NCBI RefSeq assembly: GCF_025950235.1
Contig: NZ_JAPDDT010000015.1
Coordinates: 62,001 to 126,000, forward strand
Direction of reading: 5' to 3'
DNA: 64,000 nt
Source: Luteolibacter arcticus
GTDB taxonomy: Bacteria > Verrucomicrobiota > Verrucomicrobiia > Verrucomicrobiales > Akkermansiaceae
The notes beneath the pieces are model-generated. The model was given only the letters and a program-made list of their open reading frames with translations. It was not told where the DNA came from and made no database searches. The first letter of the stretch is position 1. Each line of letters begins with the position of its first letter. Shown in pieces: positions 26,799 to 34,105 of the stretch. Made by a program: the position numbers and the translations under genes.

Positions 26799-27317
26799 AT
26801 GCGCTATCGGCCGATCCTCTTTTTGTTCGCTCTCGTTGGCTTGGGCCAGCCAGCCGTTGGCGAAAACCGGTCGGTGTTCGAATGCAAACATGTCCGACCC
26901 TCGGAGCTGATGCGGGCGTATGCTCCGGTCGTTGGCAAGGAGGCCGGCGCGAGGATCAGCGTGGAGGGAAGCAAGGTGCTGGTGACGGGCGGGAGTTCGC
27001 GGCTCCACGAAGGGCTGCGTGAACTGGAGTCCGTCGTGGACCTTCCGAGAATCAGCGTCGCGACCAAGTTCATCAGGCTTCATCACGTTGATGTGACCTT
27101 CGCTGCGGAGCTGATCTCGAAGGCATTTGCCTACGCCGGGAAGCAGGGAGACCCTTTGCAAACCGTGTCGAGCGTCCGGACGAAGCAGGTCTTTGTGATG
27201 GGGGCGACCAACGATATGAGGACTGCCGAAGTGCTGCTTCTGAAGCTGGATCGTTTCTACGCCTCGACGAGTCGCGGATGTGGTGGCGGATGCTTACCAG
27301 GCAGGGCGGGTCTCTGA
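26799..27317 (+). CDS. Orphan secretin N-domain-like exported protein (172 aa)
   Basis: From ATG 26799 a signal peptide (ILFLFALVGLGQPAVG) leads into two short KH-like units: FECKHVRPSELMRAYAPVV with VLVTGGSSRLHEGLRELESVV, then FIRLHHVDVTFAAELISKAF. These match the NolW/secretin N-terminal subdomains of type II and III secretion and type IV pilus secretins. No secretin barrel follows. ATG 26772 is an alternative start. A hairpin with paired GAGAGAC/GTCTCTC covers 26775-26797, just before the preferred start, and could affect translation. Confidence 0.72.
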   Translation: MRYRPILFLFALVGLGQPAVGENRSVFECKHVRPSELMRAYAPVVGKEAGARISVEGSKVLVTGGSSRLHEGLRELESVVDLPRISVATKFIRLHHVDVTFAAELISKAFAYAGKQGDPLQTVSSVRTKQVFVMGATNDMRTAEVLLLKLDRFYASTSRGCGGGCLPGRAGL

Positions 27318-27323
27318 GGAAAC

Positions 27324-27860
27324 ATGGAAGAGGGAACGCAACCGATGCGATGGGGATGCCTCGGCATGGTGCTGGCACTGGTGGCGAGTGTGATCGGTTT
27401 CCTCGCGTGGTTCCATCACGGGATGATCCTTACCGCGGCTGGAAGGGAGTATCCTCCGCAGGAGCGGGAGTCGTGGCTCAAGCAGGGACTTGAGTTGCAC
27501 TTCCATTGGACTGGCTTGCCTGGGGGCTGCGTCGATAAGGCGTGGGTCAATGGATTCCAAGATCACACGTCCTTGTATCGCATCCGGCTTTCTCCGGAGG
27601 AATTTGCCGGTCTTCGCCAAGCTGTTTTGGCAAGCGAAGGAGAGGGCGTGCGAATCGACGACCGCGATGACCTCGGGCTGTGTCCCTTCGGATTCGGGGC
27701 TTCATCTCTCCAAGGGCCGGAGAAAATGACGGTTCCGGATTGGTGGGAGGTGGCTTCGCTCCGGTCGTTCGACGGGCTGCTTTGGAGATCCGGTCCAGAT
27801 GGATACTGGTTTGGTTATGACCGGGAGAGAGGGATCCTTTTTCTTCTGAACTACGAGTAA
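27324..27860 (+). CDS. Hypothetical membrane-anchored protein (178 aa)
   Basis: One N-terminal transmembrane segment (residues about 12-32, GMVLALVASVIGFLAWF) precedes a roughly 145-residue globular domain with Trp-rich strands and a PFGFGASSLQ turn. No family is recognised. It begins 6 bp after the preceding stop, suggesting an operon. The domain faces outward if the positive-inside rule holds. ATG at 27345 is an alternative start. Confidence 0.75.
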   Translation: MEEGTQPMRWGCLGMVLALVASVIGFLAWFHHGMILTAAGREYPPQERESWLKQGLELHFHWTGLPGGCVDKAWVNGFQDHTSLYRIRLSPEEFAGLRQAVLASEGEGVRIDDRDDLGLCPFGFGASSLQGPEKMTVPDWWEVASLRSFDGLLWRSGPDGYWFGYDRERGILFLLNYE

Positions 27861-27973
27861 GGCCGGGAGAATGGATATTTTGAAAGCAGCCGTTAGAAGC
27901 CATTCGGCGGGTGTCCTTCCTGCATCAGGCAAATGGTTCCGGCTGGAATCAGCGTGAGCGGCGTTGAAGCGGT

Positions 27974-28426
27974 ATGCCAGTATCATGGCCGAAAGTCAGG
28001 CGACGCTGGATCGCTGCTGGAATCGTCGCCGCATTGCTGCTGGCGGGGTCGCTACATTTATTCTCATCCGATCGAGACCTTGAGGTGGCATTGGGCGTGC
28101 GCCGATTGCCTGGCTCGCTCCGAAATGAAAAAATGAGGATCGATAGTTGGACCGATTATTCGGTCGCGGCCTTCTTCGAGATCGATCCGAAGGATCTGAG
28201 GAATCTTCTGACGGTCAGATCCTACGAGGAAGAGAAGGTGCCTCCAACTCTGGGAATGGAGATTGCGGAGTTCCGCCCACCGTTCCCGGCGAGCGTCATT
28301 CCCAACGTCCCGAAGTTTGGCGTGAAGCATTACTATCAGTGGGAACAGAATGAAACCTCGAGTCGCTGCCAGCTATGGGTAAGCGGAGACTTCACGAAGG
28401 CCTACCTACACTACTCGACGGACTAG
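27974..28426 (+). CDS. Hypothetical single-pass membrane protein (150 aa)
   Basis: A basic N-terminus (WPKVRRRW) is followed by a membrane segment (IAAGIVAALLLAGSLHLF, residues 13-30) and an extracytoplasmic domain with SVAAFFEIDPKDLRNLL and KHYYQWEQNE. No known family is apparent. It belongs to a group of small anchored proteins in this accessory region. Its 3' end almost meets the convergent lipoprotein gene (3 bp between the stops). Confidence 0.75.
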   Translation: MPVSWPKVRRRWIAAGIVAALLLAGSLHLFSSDRDLEVALGVRRLPGSLRNEKMRIDSWTDYSVAAFFEIDPKDLRNLLTVRSYEEEKVPPTLGMEIAEFRPPFPASVIPNVPKFGVKHYYQWEQNETSSRCQLWVSGDFTKAYLHYSTD

Positions 28427-28429
28427 CCG

Positions 28430-28816
28430 CTAATTTCCTTGGTAGGGCAGCGGCGCGTCTTGTGGCAATGGAGCGCTGTCTGGAGGCAAGGGCGGCAGGG
28501 TGTCGCCGGTGGAGGGGGGCGGTGTCTGTGGCTGCTGGAGTTGCTTGGTGCCGTCGGAGTGGCGGTTGATTTCGCCGGCGCGCTTGGTCTTTTCTTCGTC
28601 GGCCTCTTGCTTGGCCTTCTCTGCCTTTTCCTTCTTCTCCTTGGCTTTCTCTTCGTCGGTTTTGCCGAAGGCTTTCTTGGAGGCTTTGTAGCCGGCCTTC
28701 CCGACGTCGGCGGTGCCTTCGACCACCGCGCCGGCGACGCGGAAGGGGAGCTTGACCAAGCCGCAGGAGGGCAGACCGGTGGCAAGCAGGCAGGAAAGGA
28801 GCAGGCGGCGGTTCAT
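28430..28816 (-). CDS. Small lipoprotein with charged low-complexity tail (128 aa)
   Basis: ATG 28816 yields a lipoprotein signal ending LPSCG, with Cys near residue 18. A short helical part (VAGAVVEGTADVGKAGYKA) leads to a Lys/Glu-rich coiled stretch (about 45-80) and a Pro-rich C-terminus. The composition suggests an extended periplasmic spacer or peptidoglycan-facing protein. An upstream in-frame start would overlap menH and lose the lipoprotein signal. The function is unknown. Confidence 0.78.
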   Translation of the reverse strand: MNRRLLLSCLLATGLPSCGLVKLPFRVAGAVVEGTADVGKAGYKASKKAFGKTDEEKAKEKKEKAEKAKQEADEEKTKRAGEINRHSDGTKQLQQPQTPPPSTGDTLPPLPPDSAPLPQDAPLPYQGN

Positions 28817-28900
28817 GGCGGCGAGCCTAGCGACCGAAATCGCGGGGGCCAGCGGATTGAAAGTCTTCCGCCGAGTGCCGGATCCGCTAGAACCCGGGGC

Positions 28901-29737
28901 GTGAAGGGAACGTTGTGGTGCCTGCACGGGGCGGTCGGCCAAGCGGCGGACTGGCAGGGCTTTGCCGTGCCGGGGTGGAGCGTGAAGCGGGTGGATCTGT
29001 GGCGTTTCCTCGCCTGCTGTCCGATGTCGCTGCCGGAGTTCGGGCGGGCGTTGAATGCGGAAGCGGCCGCGGGGAGCGGCAGGGAGATGGTAGATGGCAG
29101 ATGGCAGATGGCAGATGAGCTGGCGCGCGGGGCTGCTCGGAGCATGGTGGAGCCTTCGGCTGGCGAAGGCCTTTCATCTACTATCCACGATCTGCCATCT
29201 GCGATCTCCAGAAACGTGCTGGTCGGCTACTCGATGGGGGGGCGGCTTGCGTTGCAGGCACTGCTGGCTGGCGGGCCGTGGGATGCGGCGGTGCTGGTCG
29301 CGCCGCATCCGGGGCTGGAGTCGGAGAAGGAACGTGAGGCGCGGCGGGGGAGCGATGCGGCGTGGGGGAGCAAGGCGCTGTCGGGGGAGTGGGCGGAGTT
29401 TCTGGAAGCGTGGAATGCGCAGCCGGTGCTGGCGGCTTCGAGCGCGCGATCGCTGCTTTCCGTGCATTATCGCCGGGAGGTGGCGCGGAGCTTTATCGAC
29501 TGGTCGCTGGGGGCGCAGGAGCCGCTTTGGGACGAGCTCGGGGAGATCGATTGCCCGGTGCTGTGGTGCACGGGCGAGCAGGACGCGAAATTCACGGCGC
29601 TCGGTGAGCGTGCGGTTCCCCTTATGAACGAGGGCGAATTGTGGGTGGCGCCGGGTGCGGGGCACCGGGTGCCGTGGGATGCGCCGGAGGCCTTCGGGCA
29701 GCGGGTCGGGGAATTTCTTGAGCGGGTCCTCTCCTGA
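28901..29737 (+). CDS. menH: Alpha/beta hydrolase, probable MenH (SHCHC synthase), with repeat insertion (278 aa)
   Basis: GTG 28901 starts a compact alpha/beta hydrolase: LWCLHGAVGQAADWQG (oxyanion HG), nucleophile in LVGYSMGGRLALQAL, Asp in the WCTGEQDAKF strand region, and His in PGAGHRVPWDAP. Together with menB directly downstream (18 bp), this supports 2-succinyl-6-hydroxy-2,4-cyclohexadiene-1-carboxylate synthase of menaquinone synthesis. Immediately before the nucleophile strand, about 45 extra residues are encoded by two opposed heptamer arrays and the DNA between them. Whether the enzyme tolerates this loop is unknown. The start overlaps nothing. Confidence 0.8.
   Translation: MKGTLWCLHGAVGQAADWQGFAVPGWSVKRVDLWRFLACCPMSLPEFGRALNAEAAAGSGREMVDGRWQMADELARGAARSMVEPSAGEGLSSTIHDLPSAISRNVLVGYSMGGRLALQALLAGGPWDAAVLVAPHPGLESEKEREARRGSDAAWGSKALSGEWAEFLEAWNAQPVLAASSARSLLSVHYRREVARSFIDWSLGAQEPLWDELGEIDCPVLWCTGEQDAKFTALGERAVPLMNEGELWVAPGAGHRVPWDAPEAFGQRVGEFLERVLS
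29084..29118. repeat. Heptanucleotide array in menH, left arm
   Basis: There are five 7-mers: GAGATGG, TAGATGG, CAGATGG, CAGATGG, CAGATGA. In frame this reads as an Asp/Met/Trp-rich peptide. It is oriented opposite to the array at 29175, so the two can pair. Confidence 0.88.
29175..29209. repeat. Heptanucleotide array in menH, right arm (inverted)
   Basis: There are five 7-mers, CATCTAC, TATCCAC, GATCTGC, CATCTGC, GATCTCC, the complementary sense of the left arm. The 56 bp between the arms include CCTTCG/CGAAGG, which would extend a long imperfect hairpin. Confidence 0.85.
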
Positions 29738-29755
29738 GCCAAGACTCCCGCCGCC

Positions 29756-30571
29756 ATGTGGAGCCCCGTTTGCGAATTCAAGGACATCCGTTTTGAGACC
29801 ACCGACAAGGGTCAGATCGCCAAGATCACGATCAATCGCCCGGAGGTGCGCAATGCCTTCCGGCCGCAGACGGTGAAGGAGCTGCTCAAGGCCTTCGAGA
29901 TGGCGCATGAGGATCCGCAGGTCGGCGTCATCATCCTGACCGGCGAGGGGCCGGATGCCTTTTGCTCCGGCGGCGACCAGAAGGTCCGCGGGCATGCCGG
30001 CTATATCGGCAGCGATGGCGTGCCGCGCCTCAATGTGCTCGACCTTCAGAAGAAGATTCGCAGCTTGCCGAAACCGGTGGTGGCGATGGTGGCCGGCTAC
30101 GCGATCGGCGGCGGCCATGTCCTTCACATCGTCTGCGATCTCACGATCGCGGCGGACAATGCCCGCTTCGGCCAGACCGGCCCGAAGGTCGGTTCCTTCG
30201 ATGGCGGGCTCGGGTCCAGCTACCTCGCCCGCATCGTAGGCCAGAAGAAGGCGCGCGAGATCTGGTACCTGTGCCGCCAATATGATGCGAAGCAGGCGCT
30301 CGACATGGGGCTGGTGAATACCGTGGTACCACTGGCTGACCTGGAGAAGGAGACGCTGCAATGGTGCCGCGAGATGCTCCAGCACTCGCCGCTGGCGCTG
30401 CGCTGCCTGAAGTCCGCGCTGAATGCCGACTGCGACGGCCAGATGGGCCTGCTTGATCTCGCGGGGAATGCCACGCTGCTCTATTACATGAGCGAGGAGG
30501 CCAAGGAGGGCAAACAGGCCTTCATCGAGAAGCGGCAGCCCGACTTTTCCAAGTTCCCGCGGGTGCCTTGA
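29756..30571 (+). CDS. menB: 1,4-dihydroxy-2-naphthoyl-CoA synthase (271 aa)
   Basis: This is a crotonase-fold protein with the MenB hallmarks: ITINRPEVRNAFRP, FCSGGDQKVRG, GGGHVLHIVCDLTIAA and especially GQTGPKVGSFDGG. The length is normal. It cyclises o-succinylbenzoyl-CoA to DHNA-CoA in menaquinone synthesis. It lies 18 bp after menH and is followed by a relic gene tail and a terminator, which should separate it from the barrel gene. Confidence 0.95.
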   Translation: MWSPVCEFKDIRFETTDKGQIAKITINRPEVRNAFRPQTVKELLKAFEMAHEDPQVGVIILTGEGPDAFCSGGDQKVRGHAGYIGSDGVPRLNVLDLQKKIRSLPKPVVAMVAGYAIGGGHVLHIVCDLTIAADNARFGQTGPKVGSFDGGLGSSYLARIVGQKKAREIWYLCRQYDAKQALDMGLVNTVVPLADLEKETLQWCREMLQHSPLALRCLKSALNADCDGQMGLLDLAGNATLLYYMSEEAKEGKQAFIEKRQPDFSKFPRVP

Positions 30572-30583
30572 GGGGGCGTCCGC

Positions 30584-30613
30584 GCGAGCCTCAAGGCCGG
30601 TATCGAATTCTGA
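30584..30613 (+). pseudogene. Relic of an outer-membrane barrel gene 3' end
   Basis: Read from 30584, the frame gives ASLKAGIEF followed by a stop at 30611-30613. The intact barrel gene downstream ends VSLKIGKEF and stop. In both cases a near-identical terminator begins 27-28 bp after the stop. No matching upstream sequence remains. This looks like the tail of a lost or fused paralogue. The match is short (6 of 9 residues), so the terminator similarity is essential to the call. Confidence 0.62.
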
Positions 30614-30640
30614 TCTCCGGGACTGAATCGGATCGAATGC

Positions 30641-30680
30641 CGCCCGCTCCGGTGATCGCCGGGGCGGGCGCTTTGTTTTA
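30641..30680 (+). terminator. Rho-independent terminator after menB and the relic tail
   Basis: A 12-bp GC-rich stem (30641-30652 with 30659-30670) with loop TGATCG is followed by CTTTGTTTTA. The stem-loop is nearly the same as the terminator of the barrel gene at 31973. Confidence 0.9.
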
Positions 30681-30764
30681 TACAGGGGTGAGAGGTCTGG
30701 CTTGCCCAAGGGAATCTAGCTGCTAGAAGGCGGATGCTCGGAAAGCCGAGTACACACGCAACCC

Positions 30765-31946
30765 ATGAAATACCAACTACCCTCCATCATGCCGCTGTGC
30801 TGCACTTTGCTAGCACTTGCAGCGATCACTCCCGTCGCCCTTGCGGGAGGCAAAGGACCAGATCCAGAGCCGGAGCCAGAGCCGGAGGTCGACTTCGACA
30901 CCGGGTTCCTTGTTGCTTCGGGCATCGGGAATGCGGCGCTGACCACCGCCCGCACCGCGACCCGTGACGTCGGCGACCGCCTGTTCGCCATGCGTGCCGG
31001 CATTCGCCCGATGGAAGAGACCGTGCAGGCCGAGGCCGCTGCCGCCGATCCCAAGGGCGGCATGTCCAAGAGCCCGATCACCCGGACCACCAGCCACCTG
31101 CGCTGCTGGGAGATCTACGGATCGCTCTACTACTACACCGAGGAACAGGACGCCCAATCTGGCTTCGTCCCCGGAGTCGTAGGAGGTCCTGCTGGCGGTC
31201 TGGTGCCGATCCACCCGAGCACGGACGTCGATATCTTCGGCGGGAACATCGGCATCGAGCGTCATTTCACGGAGAACTGGAGCGCCGGTCTGGCCCTGGG
31301 CCTCGCGAACACCGACGTGGACATGACCTTCGCCGGTAGCAGCGACGCTGACACCTTTTCGGTCACTCCCTACATTTCCTACTTCCGGGCCGATGCCTTC
31401 GGGACCGCCGACTACTGGGCGGACCTGATGTATTCGCACGGCTTCCATGACTTCGACATCCAGCGGTTGACGGGCCTGGGCCTCGCCTCCGGCTCGCCGG
31501 ATGCGGATACCGACCAACTGGAATTCACGACCGGTGTGAACTTCGGGTCGGGCAGCGTGGTTCATGGCCCCTACGGCGGCCTGCGCTGGATCGACGGCTC
31601 GGTCGACTCCTACACCGAAGTCGGCCCGGGAGGCGGCTTCTTCCCGGAGCAAGACATCGAGTCGCTGGCCAGCACGCTCGGCTACCAGCTTTCGTTCCCG
31701 ATTCGCCTGAGCCGCGGCACGCTGGTGCCGCAGCTTCGCGGCGCGTGGGAGCACGAGTTTGAAGACGACGGCAATACCATCTTCGGCGTGCCGCTCGGTG
31801 AGCGCGACGAGGATGTCGCCGTGCTGGGAGCCGGTATCGGCTACTACTGCAGCAGCGGCTGGAATGCGGTGCTCGACTACGAGGCCCGCCTCAGCAGCAA
31901 CATCGAGGGACACTACGTCTCGCTGAAGATCGGCAAGGAATTCTGA
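30765..31946 (+). CDS. Outer-membrane beta-barrel protein, autotransporter-barrel-like (393 aa)
   Basis: A signal peptide (ending VALAGG) is followed by a short EP repeat (about residues 33-42) and a helical passenger-like part. Then come alternating amphipathic strands from about residue 110 to the end, with turns such as IGIERHFTENWSAGLALG and the C-terminal aromatic signature SLKIGKEF. This is the layout of the autotransporter beta-domain and of OmpA-like barrels. It interrupts the menaquinone cluster and has its own terminator, so it is probably a separate unit. The role may be porin- or adhesin-like; it is not determined. Confidence 0.83.
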   Translation: MKYQLPSIMPLCCTLLALAAITPVALAGGKGPDPEPEPEPEVDFDTGFLVASGIGNAALTTARTATRDVGDRLFAMRAGIRPMEETVQAEAAAADPKGGMSKSPITRTTSHLRCWEIYGSLYYYTEEQDAQSGFVPGVVGGPAGGLVPIHPSTDVDIFGGNIGIERHFTENWSAGLALGLANTDVDMTFAGSSDADTFSVTPYISYFRADAFGTADYWADLMYSHGFHDFDIQRLTGLGLASGSPDADTDQLEFTTGVNFGSGSVVHGPYGGLRWIDGSVDSYTEVGPGGGFFPEQDIESLASTLGYQLSFPIRLSRGTLVPQLRGAWEHEFEDDGNTIFGVPLGERDEDVAVLGAGIGYYCSSGWNAVLDYEARLSSNIEGHYVSLKIGKEF

Positions 31947-31972
31947 TTTCCTGCGTTGTTCGGATTGCATCT

Positions 31973-32009
31973 GCCCGTCCCGGTGATTGCCGGGGCGGGC
32001 TTTTTGTTT
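31973..32009 (+). terminator. Rho-independent terminator after the barrel gene
   Basis: An 11-bp stem (31973-31983 with 31990-32000, one T-G pair) with loop TGATTG is followed by TTTTTGTTT. It is nearly identical to the one at 30641. Confidence 0.92.
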
Positions 32010-32262
32010 CCAAGGCAGTAAATCAACCGCAGATGAACGGGATGGACGCAGATGGATGTGATCGAGGGAGAGAATTGGGGCCAGGATGGATAGGATGAAT
32101 GGGATAAAATGCGATTAAGCCGAGCTTGGCGGGAGAGCCCGGGGACTCTGGAGATCCGGTCGTTATCCGAGTTCATCCGGCTTCTTCGCGGTTAAGATCC
32201 AGCAAGCCTGACGGAGATCCTTTTTGTTTGCGTGGCCGGGCGGCGGCGGGCTTGTTCCGGGC
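32010..32262. other. Intergenic region with short degenerate GATGG-type repeats
   Basis: The stretch after the barrel terminator contains CGCAGATG-like and GGATGG-like words spaced 7-10 bp apart (about 32028-32108). They resemble the heptamer arrays in menH and the U32 gene but are more degenerate. No gene is supported on either strand. A longer TTG start for menA at 32224 is possible but weaker. Confidence 0.5.
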
Positions 32263-33138
32263 GTGATCGCGCCGCTGTTGCTCGCCACCCGCCCCAAGAC
32301 CTTGCCGGCCGCCATCGTGCCGGTGTGGGTGGGCTGCGTGCTGGCGTGGAAATTGACCGGGAAATTCAGCCTGCCGCTGGCGCTGGCCACGGTGGGCGGA
32401 GCGGTCTTCATCCAGATCGCCACGAACCTCTTCAACGATGCGATCGACGCGGCGAAAGGCGCGGACACCGAGCGCCGCCTGGGGCCGCAGCGGGTGACGG
32501 CGAGTGGCTTGCTGTCGCGCCGTGCGGTGATGACGGCGGCGGCGGTTTTTCTCGCGCTGGCGATTGCATGCGGCGTGGTGCTCTGGCAGGCGGTGGGTTG
32601 GCCGATCCTGGCGATCGGGATTCCCTCGCTCTATCTGGCCTACGGCTACACCGGCGGGCCGTTCCCGCTGGCTTACCGCGGGATGGGGGAGCTGTTCGTG
32701 ATCCTGTTCTTCGGTCTGGTGGCGGTGGGCGGCACGGTCTTCATCCAGACGCTGGTGTGGCGGAAGGAGGCGCTGCTGTTAGGCGCACAGGTCGGCCTGC
32801 TGTCGGCGGTGCTGATTTCCATCAACAACCTGCGCGATCGCGAGGAGGACAGCACTACGGGCAAGCGCACGTTGGCCGTGCGCTTCGGACCCAAGCCGGC
32901 GCGGGTGATTGTCTGGATGGAGGTGAAGCTGGCGGCCTTCCTCGGGCTGGTGTGGTTCATTTTCGAGCTGCCGTGGCTGGTGCTGGCTTCGTTCCCGATG
33001 CTGAGCCTTGGCATGCGTCTGATCTGGGGCGCGCTGACGATGCCGGAAGGCCGCGGCATGAATCGCCTGCTGGCGATGGCCGCGGGGCAGTTGGTTGCGT
33101 TCGCGGTGCTGTTCCATTTCTTCGCGGTGAAACTTTGA
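32263..33138 (+). CDS. menA: 1,4-dihydroxy-2-naphthoate polyprenyltransferase (291 aa)
   Basis: This is a UbiA-superfamily membrane protein with about eight helices. It starts with LLATRPKTLPAAIVPVW, the MenA N-terminal signature. It has both Asp-rich motifs: NLFNDAIDAAKGAD and NNLRDREEDSTTGKRTLA. It attaches the polyprenyl chain to DHNA with decarboxylation, giving demethylmenaquinone. GTG 32263 places the signature at the N-terminus; TTG 32224 is an alternative start. menC follows after 4 bp. Confidence 0.92.
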   Translation: MIAPLLLATRPKTLPAAIVPVWVGCVLAWKLTGKFSLPLALATVGGAVFIQIATNLFNDAIDAAKGADTERRLGPQRVTASGLLSRRAVMTAAAVFLALAIACGVVLWQAVGWPILAIGIPSLYLAYGYTGGPFPLAYRGMGELFVILFFGLVAVGGTVFIQTLVWRKEALLLGAQVGLLSAVLISINNLRDREEDSTTGKRTLAVRFGPKPARVIVWMEVKLAAFLGLVWFIFELPWLVLASFPMLSLGMRLIWGALTMPEGRGMNRLLAMAAGQLVAFAVLFHFFAVKL

Positions 33139-33142
33139 TCTC

Positions 33143-34105
33143 ATGTCCACTCTGCTCTGGTATTGGCACTATCGCCTGAAAAGTCGTCGAGGGCTCAACG
33201 CCCGTTCTTCACGTGGCGACATCGAGGGCGTGCTGCTGAAGGATGCGGAGGGCGGTCACGCCTGCGTCCAGCCGTGGCCGGAACTCGGTGATCCGACCTT
33301 GAAGAAGTGTCTGGAAGACCTGGCCGGCGCGCGGCGATGGTCGATCGTGCGCCGGGCCCTGCGTTGCATGGAAATGGACGGTGCGGCGCGGTCGTTGCCG
33401 GACCCGCTGTTCGACGATCTCGAAGTGCCGCAGAGTCATGCGACCTTGCCGAACTACGATGCCGCGCTGCTGGAGCAGGCGGTGCTCGCGGGCTTCTCCA
33501 CGATCAAACTGAAATGTGGGAGGGATTTCGCGCACGAACGGAAGTTCATTGCGGTGGGCTCTTCCAGGCACCCTTCGTTGAGGTGGCGGCTCGATTTCAA
33601 CGAAACCGGCGATGCTGGTGAACTTGCGGAATGGCTGATGTCGTTGACGGTGGAAGAACGGAGCCGCATCGATTTCATTGAAGACCCGTGTCCGTTCTCT
33701 GACACGAAGTGGCGGGAGCTTTTTCTCCAGACCCGCGTGCCGCTTGCCGTGGATCGCGAAGCCGCGCCGCACCGGGTCGAGGCGCAGTTCACCGTGATCA
33801 AGCCGGCGGTCGATGAGCCGTGGTTGCTCGCGGAAGCGGCACAGGGATTCGGCCAGCGGGTGGTGGTGACCAGCTACATGGATCATCCGCTCGGGCAGTC
33901 GTTCGCGGCGTGGGAAGCGGGGCGGCTGGCCCTGCAATTTCCCGGCTTGGTGGGATTGTGTGGCTTGCAAACGCATCACCTTTTCGAGCCGGATGCCTTT
34001 ACCGAGGCGCTCGGTCCTTGGAAGCCGGAGTTCCATCCGGCACCGGGCAACGGGCTGGGCTTCGATGAGCTTTTAGGAAAGCTGCCATGGAAGCGTCTCT
34101 CCTGA
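33143..34105 (+). CDS. menC: o-Succinylbenzoate synthase (320 aa)
   Basis: This is an enolase-superfamily muconate-lactonising-type barrel. The catalytic Lys motif is STIKLKCG. The metal ligands are RLDFNE (Asp) and DFIEDPC (Glu), with a third acid after the strand. A second Lys lies in TVIKPAVDEP. It dehydrates SHCHC to o-succinylbenzoate. The short length is typical of MenC rather than of racemases of the superfamily. Its 3' end overlaps menE by 19 bp, indicating tight coupling. Confidence 0.9.
   Translation: MSTLLWYWHYRLKSRRGLNARSSRGDIEGVLLKDAEGGHACVQPWPELGDPTLKKCLEDLAGARRWSIVRRALRCMEMDGAARSLPDPLFDDLEVPQSHATLPNYDAALLEQAVLAGFSTIKLKCGRDFAHERKFIAVGSSRHPSLRWRLDFNETGDAGELAEWLMSLTVEERSRIDFIEDPCPFSDTKWRELFLQTRVPLAVDREAAPHRVEAQFTVIKPAVDEPWLLAEAAQGFGQRVVVTSYMDHPLGQSFAAWEAGRLALQFPGLVGLCGLQTHHLFEPDAFTEALGPWKPEFHPAPGNGLGFDELLGKLPWKRLS

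Noticed and set aside
29174..30709. 511-codon open frame on the minus strand opposite menH and menB
   Set aside because: It covers two clear menaquinone genes in antisense and shows no family features.
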